Counted from the stretch's first letter, positions 10,393 to 19,120 are shown. The stretch is 29,943 nt of DNA from Oleispira sp964022115 (GCA_964022115.1 CAXIBC010000030.1:1-29943), one strand, 5' to 3'. Numbers and translations are program-made. The notes: generated by a model not told the origin, from the letters alone.

Positions 10393-11535
10393 TTACAACG
10401 CATCATTAACTACTCCTTGTTTGAGTTGTTTATTTAGCGCTATCAATTTCGTTTTAAGCGCTGCTTCTAAGCTGCTCATATTGTCGACCATCCAGTTGAT
10501 AATTTCTGGCCAGTTGTCTTTGTCGTAGCCATCAATCGGTTTTGAAAGTTGAATGCGCGATGCTTTTTTAGCATCCAATCTTAGCCACTCAAGAGGCTCG
10601 CCATACAAGGCTTCAATATCGTTCTTTTGACTGAATAGCGCATCAAACATAAATTTATTTTCTTCGGTTAAAGCGCGAGACATACTAAATTCAACACGGG
10701 CTTCTTTACTGCCAAAAATCAAAGAAAATGGGCACGAACGCACACCCGACCCAGCACTTAACCAATGGTCTTTTGAGCCATTAATATTATTAAATAAATC
10801 ACAGTCGCTATTCTTAAAAGCTTCTAGTGCTTGCTCCCAAAAAGCCAAGCGAATTCTATGTCTGTTTTTTAATTCAAACTCGGTGCTTTTTTCTTCTGCT
10901 TCTTTGGCGGTAATGCCAATCATTAATTCTTTTACTTCTGGGGTTGGAATAATCTGGTCAAGGTTTAAGAATAAATCCTCACCCATGGCAAAAGGGGTCG
11001 CTTTGAAGCATTGCAGCTGAATGCCATTGCCTAATAACCATAGCGCTGTACTGGTAACTTCTTTGCGAAAGTTGGCCGCTACAAACAACAGGCGTTGTCG
11101 ATTACCGGGGTTTAGCACAACTTCCCCTAGGTCTGGCATATCTAAAAAATCACAAATCAAGGCTTTGGCATCGCCACCGCTGCAATAACGGTTTAGATAA
11201 GCCTGATAAATTTCTACAATTTGCAACTTCGTTAAGCTAGAGCAATACGAGGCGTATTTAAGCGCCTGCCACACAACATCACGGCCTGTATCGTCCAGTT
11301 TGTTTTCGATCACCACCAAGCAGCCGTCTTTATCCAAAGCTAATAGATCTAAGCGTTCACGCGTATCGTCAAAGCCATCAAATTCTTTTTGAATGATGAG
11401 TAACTCTTCACCCAAGGCTTCGGGTTCATTGGCTAACCACTCTTGCAGGTGGTTTCTTTCGGTAAAACCCAATTCAGTAAAGCGTTTAACTTCTAAGCGT
11501 GAAATTCGGTTACTGCGTTTATCTATTTTGTACAT
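10393..11535 (-). CDS. DUF4268-like protein with PD-(D/E)XK nuclease-type N-terminus
   Basis: The 380-residue protein has a NucS/PD-(D/E)XK-like core: Asp63 (ERLDLLALDKDG), then Glu77 and Lys79 (LVVIENKLDDTGRD), then a helix with VWQALKYASY. This is the pattern of DUF4268 and related proteins often found beside restriction systems. The C-terminal half (about 200-380) carries the WEQALEAF...LSAGSG...IFGSKEARVEF stretches typical of DUF4268. It lies 29 bases after hsdS and 79 bases before the helicase gene, all on one strand, so it is probably co-transcribed. The acidic and Lys residues seem complete, so it may cut DNA, but I cannot show a substrate. Confidence 0.65.
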   Translation of the reverse strand: MYKIDKRSNRISRLEVKRFTELGFTERNHLQEWLANEPEALGEELLIIQKEFDGFDDTRERLDLLALDKDGCLVVIENKLDDTGRDVVWQALKYASYCSSLTKLQIVEIYQAYLNRYCSGGDAKALICDFLDMPDLGEVVLNPGNRQRLLFVAANFRKEVTSTALWLLGNGIQLQCFKATPFAMGEDLFLNLDQIIPTPEVKELMIGITAKEAEEKSTEFELKNRHRIRLAFWEQALEAFKNSDCDLFNNINGSKDHWLSAGSGVRSCPFSLIFGSKEARVEFSMSRALTEENKFMFDALFSQKNDIEALYGEPLEWLRLDAKKASRIQLSKPIDGYDKDNWPEIINWMVDNMSSLEAALKTKLIALNKQLKQGVVNDAL

Positions 11536-11564
11536 GGTGATTCTCAGTGCCCTTTAGCCCAGCA

Positions 11565-13001
11565 TTAATCGCTTGATACACTCAATTCGCCAGATAAAAG
11601 CTTTGGCAGAAGAATATCTCTCACCTCAGAAAGCCCTATTTCTTGATTGCTTTGCTGCATAGCTATGAAAGGTTTAACAAACTTTTCAAATTGATTCTGA
11701 AGTTCAATCTTTGGCATTAACAGATCGATAGTTTCCAAGTCTTTTCTTTTGATGCTTGCCTGGACTGTTATAACAAGTCGCGCATCTACGTCATGCCTAA
11801 ATCTAAATCCATCCATTTGGTAATACATAAAAAAAGGTGAAACCTTTTCGCGCTTAAAGCGCATACCAAGGAGGTTTTGAGCAATAGCAATTTTCTCACC
11901 TTCAGGAACCATACAAATACGCCCTATTGTTCCAACGGTTGAGATCATGATGTCATCCGTTTCAAGGTGCGCTCTAAACCATGATTTAAACGTTTCATCA
12001 TCCACATACTTTGTAGTATTCAAGTTGGGTTTAATTGAACCTTCAGGTAAGTGCTTTACTTCCAGTAATGGGATGCCTTTATCTGTAATTGGCGGCGTTT
12101 TACCCCGATTATCAATATACTTTTTAACGATGTGTTTAAAACCTACAACCTCCCACCCCTCAGGTATCTCCCCCAACTCAGATTCCACCAGCGCATTCGG
12201 GAATAATGCCGCTGTGGTTTTAAGTTGTTCGGTATTTATGGGCGTTTGGTTTGCTTGGTTTAGCTTTTCATTAATCGCTTGTTGCAGTGTGGTTTCTAGA
12301 TTTTGTGTGATCGCTTCCAGCTGTTCGAGGGTCATTGCGCCGCAGATGATGGCTTGGGCTGCAAGTTCTTGAATGGCTGAATTTGCGCCTTTTTCTTTGG
12401 CGATGATTTTGGCGCGGGTCGGTTCAAAATCGACAAACCAGCATTTGAAAAGTGCTTGCGCGATGAGTTCTAGGGTTTGGTTGGTTTGGCGATTGAGCTC
12501 GATTTTATTTAATATACTGTCAGATATTTCAACCAGTCGCTCTTGATCATTTGATTCGGGATATTTAATAGAGTAATAAGCAACAGAATCAAAAGTAATT
12601 TGGGGGAAAGTTCCTGAACGTGAGTCAGCAACAATTTTAAATTCTTCTTCACATGCTTTACTCGTAAGTAACATATACAAGAACTTAGATGACACCTCAT
12701 TAGTATTAGGTCTAATAACCATAAACTTGGTTGATACTACGTAGTCATCCGCATCAAAATCGATATACACATAACGTTTATTACCAGGCCTAATCTCACT
12801 ATATAGAATATCGCCTTTCTTAATTGCTTTTTTAGCCTGCCCTGGCAAGCCTGCAACCTCGGAATAATCCGCGTGAAGGAATTTGCCCTCTAATACGTCA
12901 CCAGTATTTATAAAAATAACTTTGTCTTTTCCTTTAAAGTTAAATCTCCTAGATGTATTTTCAGCAACTTCACCTAACAGCTTTGTGTTCCATTCAGACA
13001 T
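11565..13001 (-). CDS. hsdS: Type I specificity subunit S (resident system)
   Basis: HsdS reads the bipartite target site and tethers HsdM. The 478 residues hold two target-recognition domains. TRD1 covers about 1-150. The central conserved helix is LNKIELNRQTNQTLELIAQA followed by LFKCWFVDFEPTRAK (about 165-200). A hydrophilic linker comes next, then TRD2 from about 278 (GEIPEGWEV). The C-terminal helix ends with LLPKLLSGELSV. The ATG overlaps the hsdM stop by 8 bases. TRD2 (296-381) belongs to the same family as TRD1 of the other HsdS in the window. The gene appears intact. Confidence 0.93.
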   Translation of the reverse strand: MSEWNTKLLGEVAENTSRRFNFKGKDKVIFINTGDVLEGKFLHADYSEVAGLPGQAKKAIKKGDILYSEIRPGNKRYVYIDFDADDYVVSTKFMVIRPNTNEVSSKFLYMLLTSKACEEEFKIVADSRSGTFPQITFDSVAYYSIKYPESNDQERLVEISDSILNKIELNRQTNQTLELIAQALFKCWFVDFEPTRAKIIAKEKGANSAIQELAAQAIICGAMTLEQLEAITQNLETTLQQAINEKLNQANQTPINTEQLKTTAALFPNALVESELGEIPEGWEVVGFKHIVKKYIDNRGKTPPITDKGIPLLEVKHLPEGSIKPNLNTTKYVDDETFKSWFRAHLETDDIMISTVGTIGRICMVPEGEKIAIAQNLLGMRFKREKVSPFFMYYQMDGFRFRHDVDARLVITVQASIKRKDLETIDLLMPKIELQNQFEKFVKPFIAMQQSNQEIGLSEVRDILLPKLLSGELSVSSD

Positions 13002-13224
13002 CGAAACCCAACCCCGCTAAGTTCGTTTTAATCTCAGCTTCTAAGCGGCTAGATTCTTCAAACTGTTCTTTCAGTGTGCTGGTTAATCGTGCCATTTTAT
13101 CGGCAAAAGGTTCGCCGTCGTCTTCTTCATCGGCAGCACCTACGTAACGCCCGGGGGTGAGTACGTAATCATGCTTTTGAATTTCTTCTAGTTTGGCGGA
13201 TTTGCAATAGCCTGCGATGTTTTC

Positions 13225-13260
13225 GTAGGTTGTATCTTGTCGGGATGAATCCCGACCTAC
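13225..13260. repeat. REP-like palindrome inside the hsdM coding sequence
   Basis: GTCGGGATGAATCCCGAC (13239-13256) is a near-perfect palindrome. With its flank it reads CGACCTAC, and GTAGGT lies on the other side at 13225-13230. It matches the ends of the repeats at 971-1112. It is in frame in hsdM and encodes residues 275-286 (TVGRDSSRQDTT), a charged stretch between the conserved HNWQ and YENIAGYCKSA segments. The likely explanation is insertion of a mobile palindrome into a tolerant surface loop. Confidence 0.75.
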
Positions 13261-14055
13261 AGTTTGCCAGTTATGGAAGGTGTCGCATATGTGTTTTAAA
13301 TCGTCATCGGTAAAGTCTCGCAATACGCGATCTTTCATGTAACCCATTTGGCGTGCGTCGATGAATAAGACTTCGCCTTTGCGATCACGCAGTTGTCGGC
13401 CAGAAGCCGCTGTGCGTGCGCCTTTGTTTTTGGTTAAGAACCAAATACAAGCGGGAATTTGAGTATTAGTAAATAGCTGGCCAGGTAAGGCAACCATGCA
13501 TTCTACTAGGTCATTTTCGATGAGCTTTTGGCGTATTACCCCTTCACCCGAGGTATTAGAACTCATTGAACCGTTAGCCAGTAACAAACCCAAGCTGCCG
13601 TTTGGCGCGGTGTGATACAGCATGTGCTGTAGCCATGCAAAATTGGCGTTGCCTGATGGCGGCCTGCCATATTGCCAGCGTGGGTCGTTTTCATCTACGC
13701 CTGTGTCCCACTCTTTCATATTGAAGGGAGGGTTTGCCATAACAAAGTCGGCGCGTAAATCGGGGTGTTGGTTGTGGGTATAGGTGCTGGCGGGTTGTTT
13801 ACCAAAGTTAAAATCGATTCCGCGAATTACCATGTTCATGGCGGCCAGCTGCCAAGTGGTGTGGTTGGCTTCTTGCCCGTAAATAGAAACGTCGCCTATT
13901 TTGCCTTGGTGTTCGCCAATAAACTTTTCAGATTGTACAAAGAAACCGCCACTGCCCATGGCTGGGTCGTATACACGCCCTTTGAAGGGTTCCATCATTT
14001 GTACAATCAAGGTCACGATGGATTTTGGCGTATAGATAATGGAATTTAGGGAACT

Positions 14056-14070
14056 ATCTAACACCGTTAC
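14056..14070 (+). repeat. Left terminal inverted repeat candidate of the element
   Basis: ATCTAACACCGTTAC here pairs, as an inverted repeat, with ATCTACACCATTAC read on the minus strand at 29935-29922. The match has one gap and one mismatch. It lies 21 bases inside the point where hsdM homology ends and is a candidate recombinase-binding end. Confidence 0.55.
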
Positions 14071-14129
14071 GTGCCCACAAAACAATGTGTTCGAGGGTGT
14101 AACAGCTTTATGTTCTTGAAGAGTACATT

Positions 14130-14163
14130 TTAGGGCTTATTCATGCCGATTCCCCTAATTTTT
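14130..14163 (+). terminator. Hairpin followed by T-run, plus strand
   Basis: TTAGGG (14130-14135) pairs with CCCTAA (14153-14158) across a 17-base loop, followed by five T. As a terminator it would act on plus-strand transcription leaving the hsdM side, and could shield the element from antisense reading. The loop is long and the stem short. TTTAGGG also recurs at 14045-14051, so the copies might instead be recombinase arm sites. Confidence 0.3.
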
Positions 14164-14164
14164 G

Positions 14165-14765
14165 TTACTCTTTCATTTTCAGTACGAAGGCGTCGATACA
14201 CGGATATGGATTCATGTCACCTCCAAGCTGATCTCTATATGTATTTCTAAAGTTTTGCATGATATAGCGTTTACTTTTACAACACACCAAGTACCCTAAC
14301 TGCTCTTCAAATATGCGCTTTTCTCCAGTTTCTTCTTTCCAGTGAAGCAAGGCTATCTCAATGTCATTAAGGTGTTTTAATGCCAAAAACCGTAAATGAG
14401 CAACATGATTTGGTTTAAGGTAAATAAGGTTATCACCTTTCTCTAATTTAGATATATCAGGCTCAATATCTTTAAGTGCGTACGATAGCGCAGGCGCAAG
14501 GCTTAGCTCCACTTCAAATGCTGTGCTTGTCAATAAGTTCTTACATTGTTCAGTATTGAGTTTTTCAACAAAAGACCTTGTTAAAGACATGAACTGAATC
14601 AATCGCCGAAGCAACTCGACTTCGTTTGTGGTCTTTATGTATTTGGTAAAAGCGAATACATAATGTGATGAGTGCGACGAGCGAACCAATAATAATTAAA
14701 AGAGGGGCTATTTCTTCTGACCAAGTAAGTACCTCACTTAAAGTGCTTTTTTCTATTACTTCCAT
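14165..14765 (-). pseudogene. Small membrane protein gene, apparently frameshifted
   Basis: Reading from ATG 14763-14765 (with GGAG about 8 bases upstream), the first frame gives MEVIEKSTLSEVLTWSEEIA, then a membrane segment LLIIIGSLVALITLCI and a basic patch YQIHKDHKRSR. It then stops at 14565. A second frame continues naturally as NEVELLRRLIQFMSLTRSFV to the stop at 14165. The second frame has a stop just upstream and only a TTG start inside the membrane-coding stretch. A single extra base near 14600-14640 would explain the split, and the joined product would be about 200 residues. No family recognised. It lies 29 bases after srap and is probably co-transcribed. A sequencing error cannot be excluded. 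Confidence 0.6.
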
Positions 14766-14794
14766 AGTTAAACTCCATTTCAGTCTGATTATAA

Positions 14795-15184
14795 TTAGTT
14801 AAACTTCAAACGCTCAGCAAAGTCATTCCGCTCCGCAAGCACTTGGTCGTACATCGAATATACTTCTTGGATATGCTCCCAAAGCTGCTCGTTTTGCTTT
14901 TGGTACGAGCACGCCATACGCTGAGCTTCATTTTGCTTTTGCTTTGCCTTACCGAGCTTAGACTTAAGTTTCTCAACCTCTGTCGTAACCTCAATCTGTT
15001 CCTTTCGACTTTGCTGTGTCTCTTTGGCAGCCTGAATACGTAACTTTAACTCAGGATAACGATTATAAATCAGAGCATTAGAAACACCTGCCTTTGCTGC
15101 TACTCGGCTCACATTTATCTTTTCGCCTGTCGCAATCATCTCGGTCACAATGGCTTCAAGTTGCTCTCTTGTTTTAGTTTCCAT
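14795..15184 (-). CDS. srap: SRAP/TnpC-like small auxiliary recombination protein
   Basis: The 129-residue protein has an N-terminal TetR-like helix-turn-helix (about 8-50: INVSRVAAKAGVSNALIYNR) followed by a Lys/Glu/Gln-rich coiled coil (about 55-105). This is the design of Tn554 TnpC (DUF6262) and of the SE-associated recombination auxiliary protein. The ATG overlaps the intB stop by one base (TAATG), so the two are translated together. It probably binds element DNA or the recombinases to bias excision or integration. The name is assigned by gene order and architecture. Confidence 0.75.
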   Translation of the reverse strand: METKTREQLEAIVTEMIATGEKINVSRVAAKAGVSNALIYNRYPELKLRIQAAKETQQSRKEQIEVTTEVEKLKSKLGKAKQKQNEAQRMACSYQKQNEQLWEHIQEVYSMYDQVLAERNDFAERLKFN

Positions 15185-17172
15185 TAGGCTTCCTTAACGT
15201 TGATTTGAAGTTGTTCAATGATTCGATTGGCAGCATGTAAGTTATCGGTGAGTGCGCCTTTAAATGATGCGAATCTTGGCTGCATTTCTTCGGGAAATTG
15301 CTCAAACGCCGTTAGTTGTTGCTCACAGCGCTGCTTTATTACTAGCCAATGAGGTAGATGTTTCGGTGTTGCGATATACGAGTCACAGTTGATGCAATGG
15401 CTTGGATCAGCCGCATTACGAACTTTGCAGCCAGTGTCTTTGGTACAGTATCCATGAGATAGCCCTCTGAAATTGGACGAATGCTTGGCGGTATAGGCTA
15501 GTAGTTCTTGCATATTGGCGAAGTGCGGTGAAGAGCCACTTTCAAAGTCATCACCAAGAACCTGCTTTAGTCTCTCGACAAACTTCTGTCCGCCTCGACC
15601 AGCCAAATGACCTTGCTCGGCTGCGCTAACCATATCAGTCATGGCTTGCTCGGTTAAATAGGCTTCAAAGCTTTCGGTCAGGCGTACCAGCTCAGCCATA
15701 GAGTCGTAACCGCGATGACTATAAACCAGCGTCATACTGCTTTCTAAGTGCTTGTATTGGTACTTGATGTCATCAAGATCACCCAAGCGATTGGCAACAA
15801 TAAACCAAGCGAAAGTGTGTCGAAATTGGTGAGAGGTAAAGTTAAACGGGATGCCAACCTTATAAGGTAAACGGAAGTTTTTGCTCGTTGCAGAGACAGA
15901 TTGAACATTACATCCTAATGTCTCTAACTGCTCAATATCCGCTTGCGTCACCGGTATGCTAAACAACGTATTCATGTTATTGAAACCGTTCTTCGTTGCC
16001 TTGGATTGATTACTAAACCATGCAGATTGCTTGGTGTGCTTCACTCTAAATAGTTTGTTGTCCTTGGCCCCAAATTGAAGATCGAGCAAACGCTTCTCTG
16101 GTAGTGAGTTCGAATAGTATTGAATTAGTTGCTTGGCACGTTCACGATAAATCGCGTTCATCTTGCCAAGTAACCCAACCCCTCTATACGCTTGTTCACT
16201 GACTACCCATTCTAACGCTTGGCTGCCATCTGTTGTTTTTGACAACTCTGAACGTAAGTAATAAATACCATCACGGCTAAATGCAGCATCATCGTCCAGC
16301 GCCATGGCTTCACTGTGCCTCATCCCTGAATAGGCCATGACAAGCACAAAAACATAGCGCCTGATGCGTTCAAAATACGCATGTAAATGATTTAGCTCTT
16401 CTGCTTCAGTTTCACTTAAAGCATCGACAAAGGTGTCACGATTAAAGTGGCCAGGATTAAGCCCAGCAATACGGTTATTCAAGCCCAGTTGGATGGCTTG
16501 CCATTGGTCAAAATGCCTCTCCGCAAGCTCAAGTTGCTCTTCGCACTCCTTCAGCATCAATTTCATTATGCGAGTTGGGATCACCGCATGCTTCTGACGT
16601 AAAGAGGATTTAAGGGCAATCAGCGGACTGAGTAATTCATTAAATAAATCCACACGTTCAGCTGACTTAATAATGCCGTATTGTTGCCACCAATACAGCG
16701 CACTCGATACCTCCTGTGCGATATGAACATGCTTTGACGCGTTATTATCCGTCAAAAACTTGCCAATAAGATGCCTTAATCTCAACAAGGGCAATACATC
16801 TAACTGGTGTAAAGATCGAATGTTCTGCTCCTGCAACCAAAGACCAAATCGTTTGCTGCAACGAATAATTCGCTTGGTTGTTCGCCATTTAACAGGCTGC
16901 ATACCTTCACCCGCACCATGCGTAAGCATCCCTAACGTTATCGCTCTCAGTTCATACCCCAACTCTTCATCTGCTTGGTGGAAGGTGATGGATGACTTTT
17001 CGCCCCCTCGTAGCCAAGAATCATCACTGAAACGGCTTATCATCGTTCCCGTGTTTCGGTTTGCTTGCCATAAAACCGTGGAGGCTAATCGTTGGTATTC
17101 TTCCGTAGAAAAAGGGCGCAATCGAATGGCACCATCAACACTCAAAACTGTGTCTACCACGTCATGTATCAT
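15184..17172 (-). CDS. intB: Large tyrosine recombinase (IntB of SE elements; TnpB-like)
   Basis: This enzyme probably performs strand exchange together with IntA. From the preferred ATG (17170-17172; AGGGG upstream, 10 bases after the tfp stop) it has 662 residues; an upstream in-frame Met at 17304 would overlap tfp by 122 bases. Catalytic residues appear complete: Arg285 (SGMRHSEAM), His448 and Arg451 (HQFRHTF), His475 and the nucleophile Tyr484 nine residues later. The tail has a Cys cluster (CTKDTGCKVRNAADPSHCIN followed by C), probably a zinc site, as in large Tn554-type recombinases. Confidence 0.85.
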   Translation of the reverse strand: MIHDVVDTVLSVDGAIRLRPFSTEEYQRLASTVLWQANRNTGTMISRFSDDSWLRGGEKSSITFHQADEELGYELRAITLGMLTHGAGEGMQPVKWRTTKRIIRCSKRFGLWLQEQNIRSLHQLDVLPLLRLRHLIGKFLTDNNASKHVHIAQEVSSALYWWQQYGIIKSAERVDLFNELLSPLIALKSSLRQKHAVIPTRIMKLMLKECEEQLELAERHFDQWQAIQLGLNNRIAGLNPGHFNRDTFVDALSETEAEELNHLHAYFERIRRYVFVLVMAYSGMRHSEAMALDDDAAFSRDGIYYLRSELSKTTDGSQALEWVVSEQAYRGVGLLGKMNAIYRERAKQLIQYYSNSLPEKRLLDLQFGAKDNKLFRVKHTKQSAWFSNQSKATKNGFNNMNTLFSIPVTQADIEQLETLGCNVQSVSATSKNFRLPYKVGIPFNFTSHQFRHTFAWFIVANRLGDLDDIKYQYKHLESSMTLVYSHRGYDSMAELVRLTESFEAYLTEQAMTDMVSAAEQGHLAGRGGQKFVERLKQVLGDDFESGSSPHFANMQELLAYTAKHSSNFRGLSHGYCTKDTGCKVRNAADPSHCINCDSYIATPKHLPHWLVIKQRCEQQLTAFEQFPEEMQPRFASFKGALTDNLHAANRIIEQLQINVKEA

Positions 17173-17182
17173 GAACTTTCCC

Positions 17183-19120
17183 CTATACCGCGACTGTTGA
17201 AATAGCAAATGACCAGAATGGATGCATGCCTTGATTTCGCTGCATCTCTTTAGCTTGTTCGACTGCTTTATGATCTCTGTTCTCAAGCTGATGCAGAATA
17301 TCATTCACTCGGTCTTTCAATACTTCTATTGCTTCCGTTTGTTGCTCGTTGCCCTCTAGATTGGACACACTCGCCCTCATATCCGCCAAGACATAGTCCC
17401 GATAACTCAGAAGCTGCCACACATGTTCTGGGTCTGCGACAGTTCGAAAATACTTGCACCAAATACAGGCTAGATAGTCACTGCACCATGTCGCCTCACG
17501 GCCATTGTCTTTATGTAACAGTCGATGCTCTTTGTGGTATTGCAGCGCTTCTGTGTCATCGCCTTTAGAAGCACATAACCCAGTAGGTGTTTGCTGTAGC
17601 TCAGTATCATCTTTGTCGATAATAATGATGTCAGAGCTGATCTCACGCCCCGTAAAGTAGCTCTGCATGGTTTGCACTGCATCGCCGAGATTGGTTTGAG
17701 TATCAGCTTCTTCCACTTGCTTGTAGTGCTGAATAAATGTCGAATAGGAGTGGCGCATCCGCTGCTTGTATTTGCGCAAATCTTTCGCCACTTCACGGTA
17801 GATGTGGTTTGCACCTGATTTACGAATACGCTGAGAGTTGTATCGAACACGACAGCCTTGCTGTTCCAGCAGATTGTTGATGTAAGAAGTGGCATTGGTG
17901 CCTTTAACGCACCCGATCTCTCCGTACTCTTCATAAACAAACAAGTGTGACTGAAATGGCGAGCAAGCCTCTCGGTATCGTTCAGTGAGCATCTTTACTT
18001 GCAACAAGTCCTGCATCACGCTGTTCACCGTGCGACCATCAAGCTGAAAAGTATCAATGTCGTAGCCTTTGCGCGCTTTTTGCAACATGATCGCCATCGT
18101 CTTTTTCGAGGTAGGTAATTCAATTTCCTTAATGTCTGACAGCTCAACCGCACACATAGGCGCAGTATTCCAACAGGTTTTTAGCTGAACTTTGGCAAAG
18201 TATAGAGTGATTAGGGGCTTACTTTCCTTTGCTTGTTCAATGGCTTTCTCTAAGTGAAAAACCAACTCCATCAGCTCTTCGTCGCTGTAGGTTTTTTCTA
18301 GTGATTCTCGCTTGGCATGAGTTTGATAACGTTGCATCGATATTCGATAGGCATCGACAACCTCTTGTCCTGTGACTTCCATTAACCAGCGTATGACTTC
18401 AAAGTAACCTGTACCCGTTCGGAGTGAGATACTCTTTTGCTGAACATCACTTTGAATGGCTTGAAACAGTGATTTTTGGATGCGATTGTTATCGAAACTT
18501 AACGCTTGTAAACCATGCTCCTCCAACTCGTCTTTAAACTGCGGAGCTAAGCGCTCTAGTAACAATCGCTTGGCTTTCGAAAAGCGAGTATGGAGCGTTT
18601 CCATACTGTAGCTTTTCTGCGACAACAGCTCAGTCTCGCTGCTTAGCAAGGAGGTCATCTCAGCATGGATCTTTGGCATAGCCGCTTTTAGACCTGCGCT
18701 ATCAATGTGTCGCCAAGCATCCTGTTCTTTAAAGTAAAATGTCCACAAATCGGAAAGATAGTGATGCTTTAGCAGCGGTCTTCCTATGAAAATACCAATG
18801 GCAGACACAAGTTCATTACGCAATTCTTTACGGATGTCACTGCGATAGATTGATTTCAAAAGCGCATAATGCTCCTTAACAAAGCCACTAAACCCTTGTT
18901 CAAGCAATTTTGCATTGGTGTTATTGGCAATAATGAATCGGCAAGCTGTTAATACCACACGAAATCGTGCAGACATTGAGCGTAGATTATGACCTTTCTC
19001 TCCTTGATATCGTTCACTGGCTAAGATCTGCTTCAAGTCCTCCACTAAAGCAGGTGAAAATTCGAATAAGTCCGTAATGTTGGTATTACCAACAGGCAGT
19101 TCAAGCGTAACCTTACTCAT
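17183..19120 (-). CDS. tfp: Degenerate tyrosine-recombinase-fold protein (Tfp of SE elements)
   Basis: This is probably a structural partner of IntA and IntB. I chose ATG 19118-19120 because AAGGTGG precedes it and it overlaps the intA stop by 8 bases (ATGAGTAA); the product is 645 residues. The recombinase fold can be traced, but catalytic positions look changed. The segment equivalent to GLRxxE reads PMCAVE, with Cys for the first Arg. The HxxR segment reads QRIR, with Gln for His. The final His...Tyr pair at nine-residue spacing (HSYSTFIQHY) remains. A C-terminal Cys cluster (WCSDYLACIWC) suggests zinc binding. This fits the SE gene tfp, which sits between intA and intB. Confidence 0.75.
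   Translation of the reverse strand: MSKVTLELPVGNTNITDLFEFSPALVEDLKQILASERYQGEKGHNLRSMSARFRVVLTACRFIIANNTNAKLLEQGFSGFVKEHYALLKSIYRSDIRKELRNELVSAIGIFIGRPLLKHHYLSDLWTFYFKEQDAWRHIDSAGLKAAMPKIHAEMTSLLSSETELLSQKSYSMETLHTRFSKAKRLLLERLAPQFKDELEEHGLQALSFDNNRIQKSLFQAIQSDVQQKSISLRTGTGYFEVIRWLMEVTGQEVVDAYRISMQRYQTHAKRESLEKTYSDEELMELVFHLEKAIEQAKESKPLITLYFAKVQLKTCWNTAPMCAVELSDIKEIELPTSKKTMAIMLQKARKGYDIDTFQLDGRTVNSVMQDLLQVKMLTERYREACSPFQSHLFVYEEYGEIGCVKGTNATSYINNLLEQQGCRVRYNSQRIRKSGANHIYREVAKDLRKYKQRMRHSYSTFIQHYKQVEEADTQTNLGDAVQTMQSYFTGREISSDIIIIDKDDTELQQTPTGLCASKGDDTEALQYHKEHRLLHKDNGREATWCSDYLACIWCKYFRTVADPEHVWQLLSYRDYVLADMRASVSNLEGNEQQTEAIEVLKDRVNDILHQLENRDHKAVEQAKEMQRNQGMHPFWSFAISTVAV

Larger units (their letters stand above)
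12994..14085 (-). pseudogene. hsdM: Type I DNA methyltransferase M subunit, 5' end missing at element junction
   Basis: HsdM methylates adenine in the type I site. Only the catalytic and C-terminal parts remain: YTPKSIV at about 18, the AdoMet motif DPAMGSGGF at 40-48, the catalytic NPPF at 118-121, and the YVLTPGRYVG region near the C-terminus. In the intact HsdM of this window FYTP lies at 185-188, so about 165 N-terminal residues are absent. The residues before YTP (14035-14085) look unlike HsdM, and the only start there is a TTG without a ribosome-binding site. The FYTP Phe codon is now Ile. This supports insertion of the adjacent element here. Without the helical N-terminal domain the protein is unlikely to form a working methylase. 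Confidence 0.85.

Noticed and set aside
11947..12372. 141-codon plus-strand frame
   Set aside because: It is antisense to hsdS and mirrors its codons; Ser/Cys-rich translation without a domain.
14600..14640. Programmed ribosomal frameshift in the membrane-protein gene
   Set aside because: No classic slippery heptamer or downstream hairpin is apparent at the overlap; mutation or sequencing error is simpler.
17470..17940. 156-codon open frame on the minus strand
   Set aside because: It lies wholly inside tfp in another frame, has low-complexity composition and no recognised domain.
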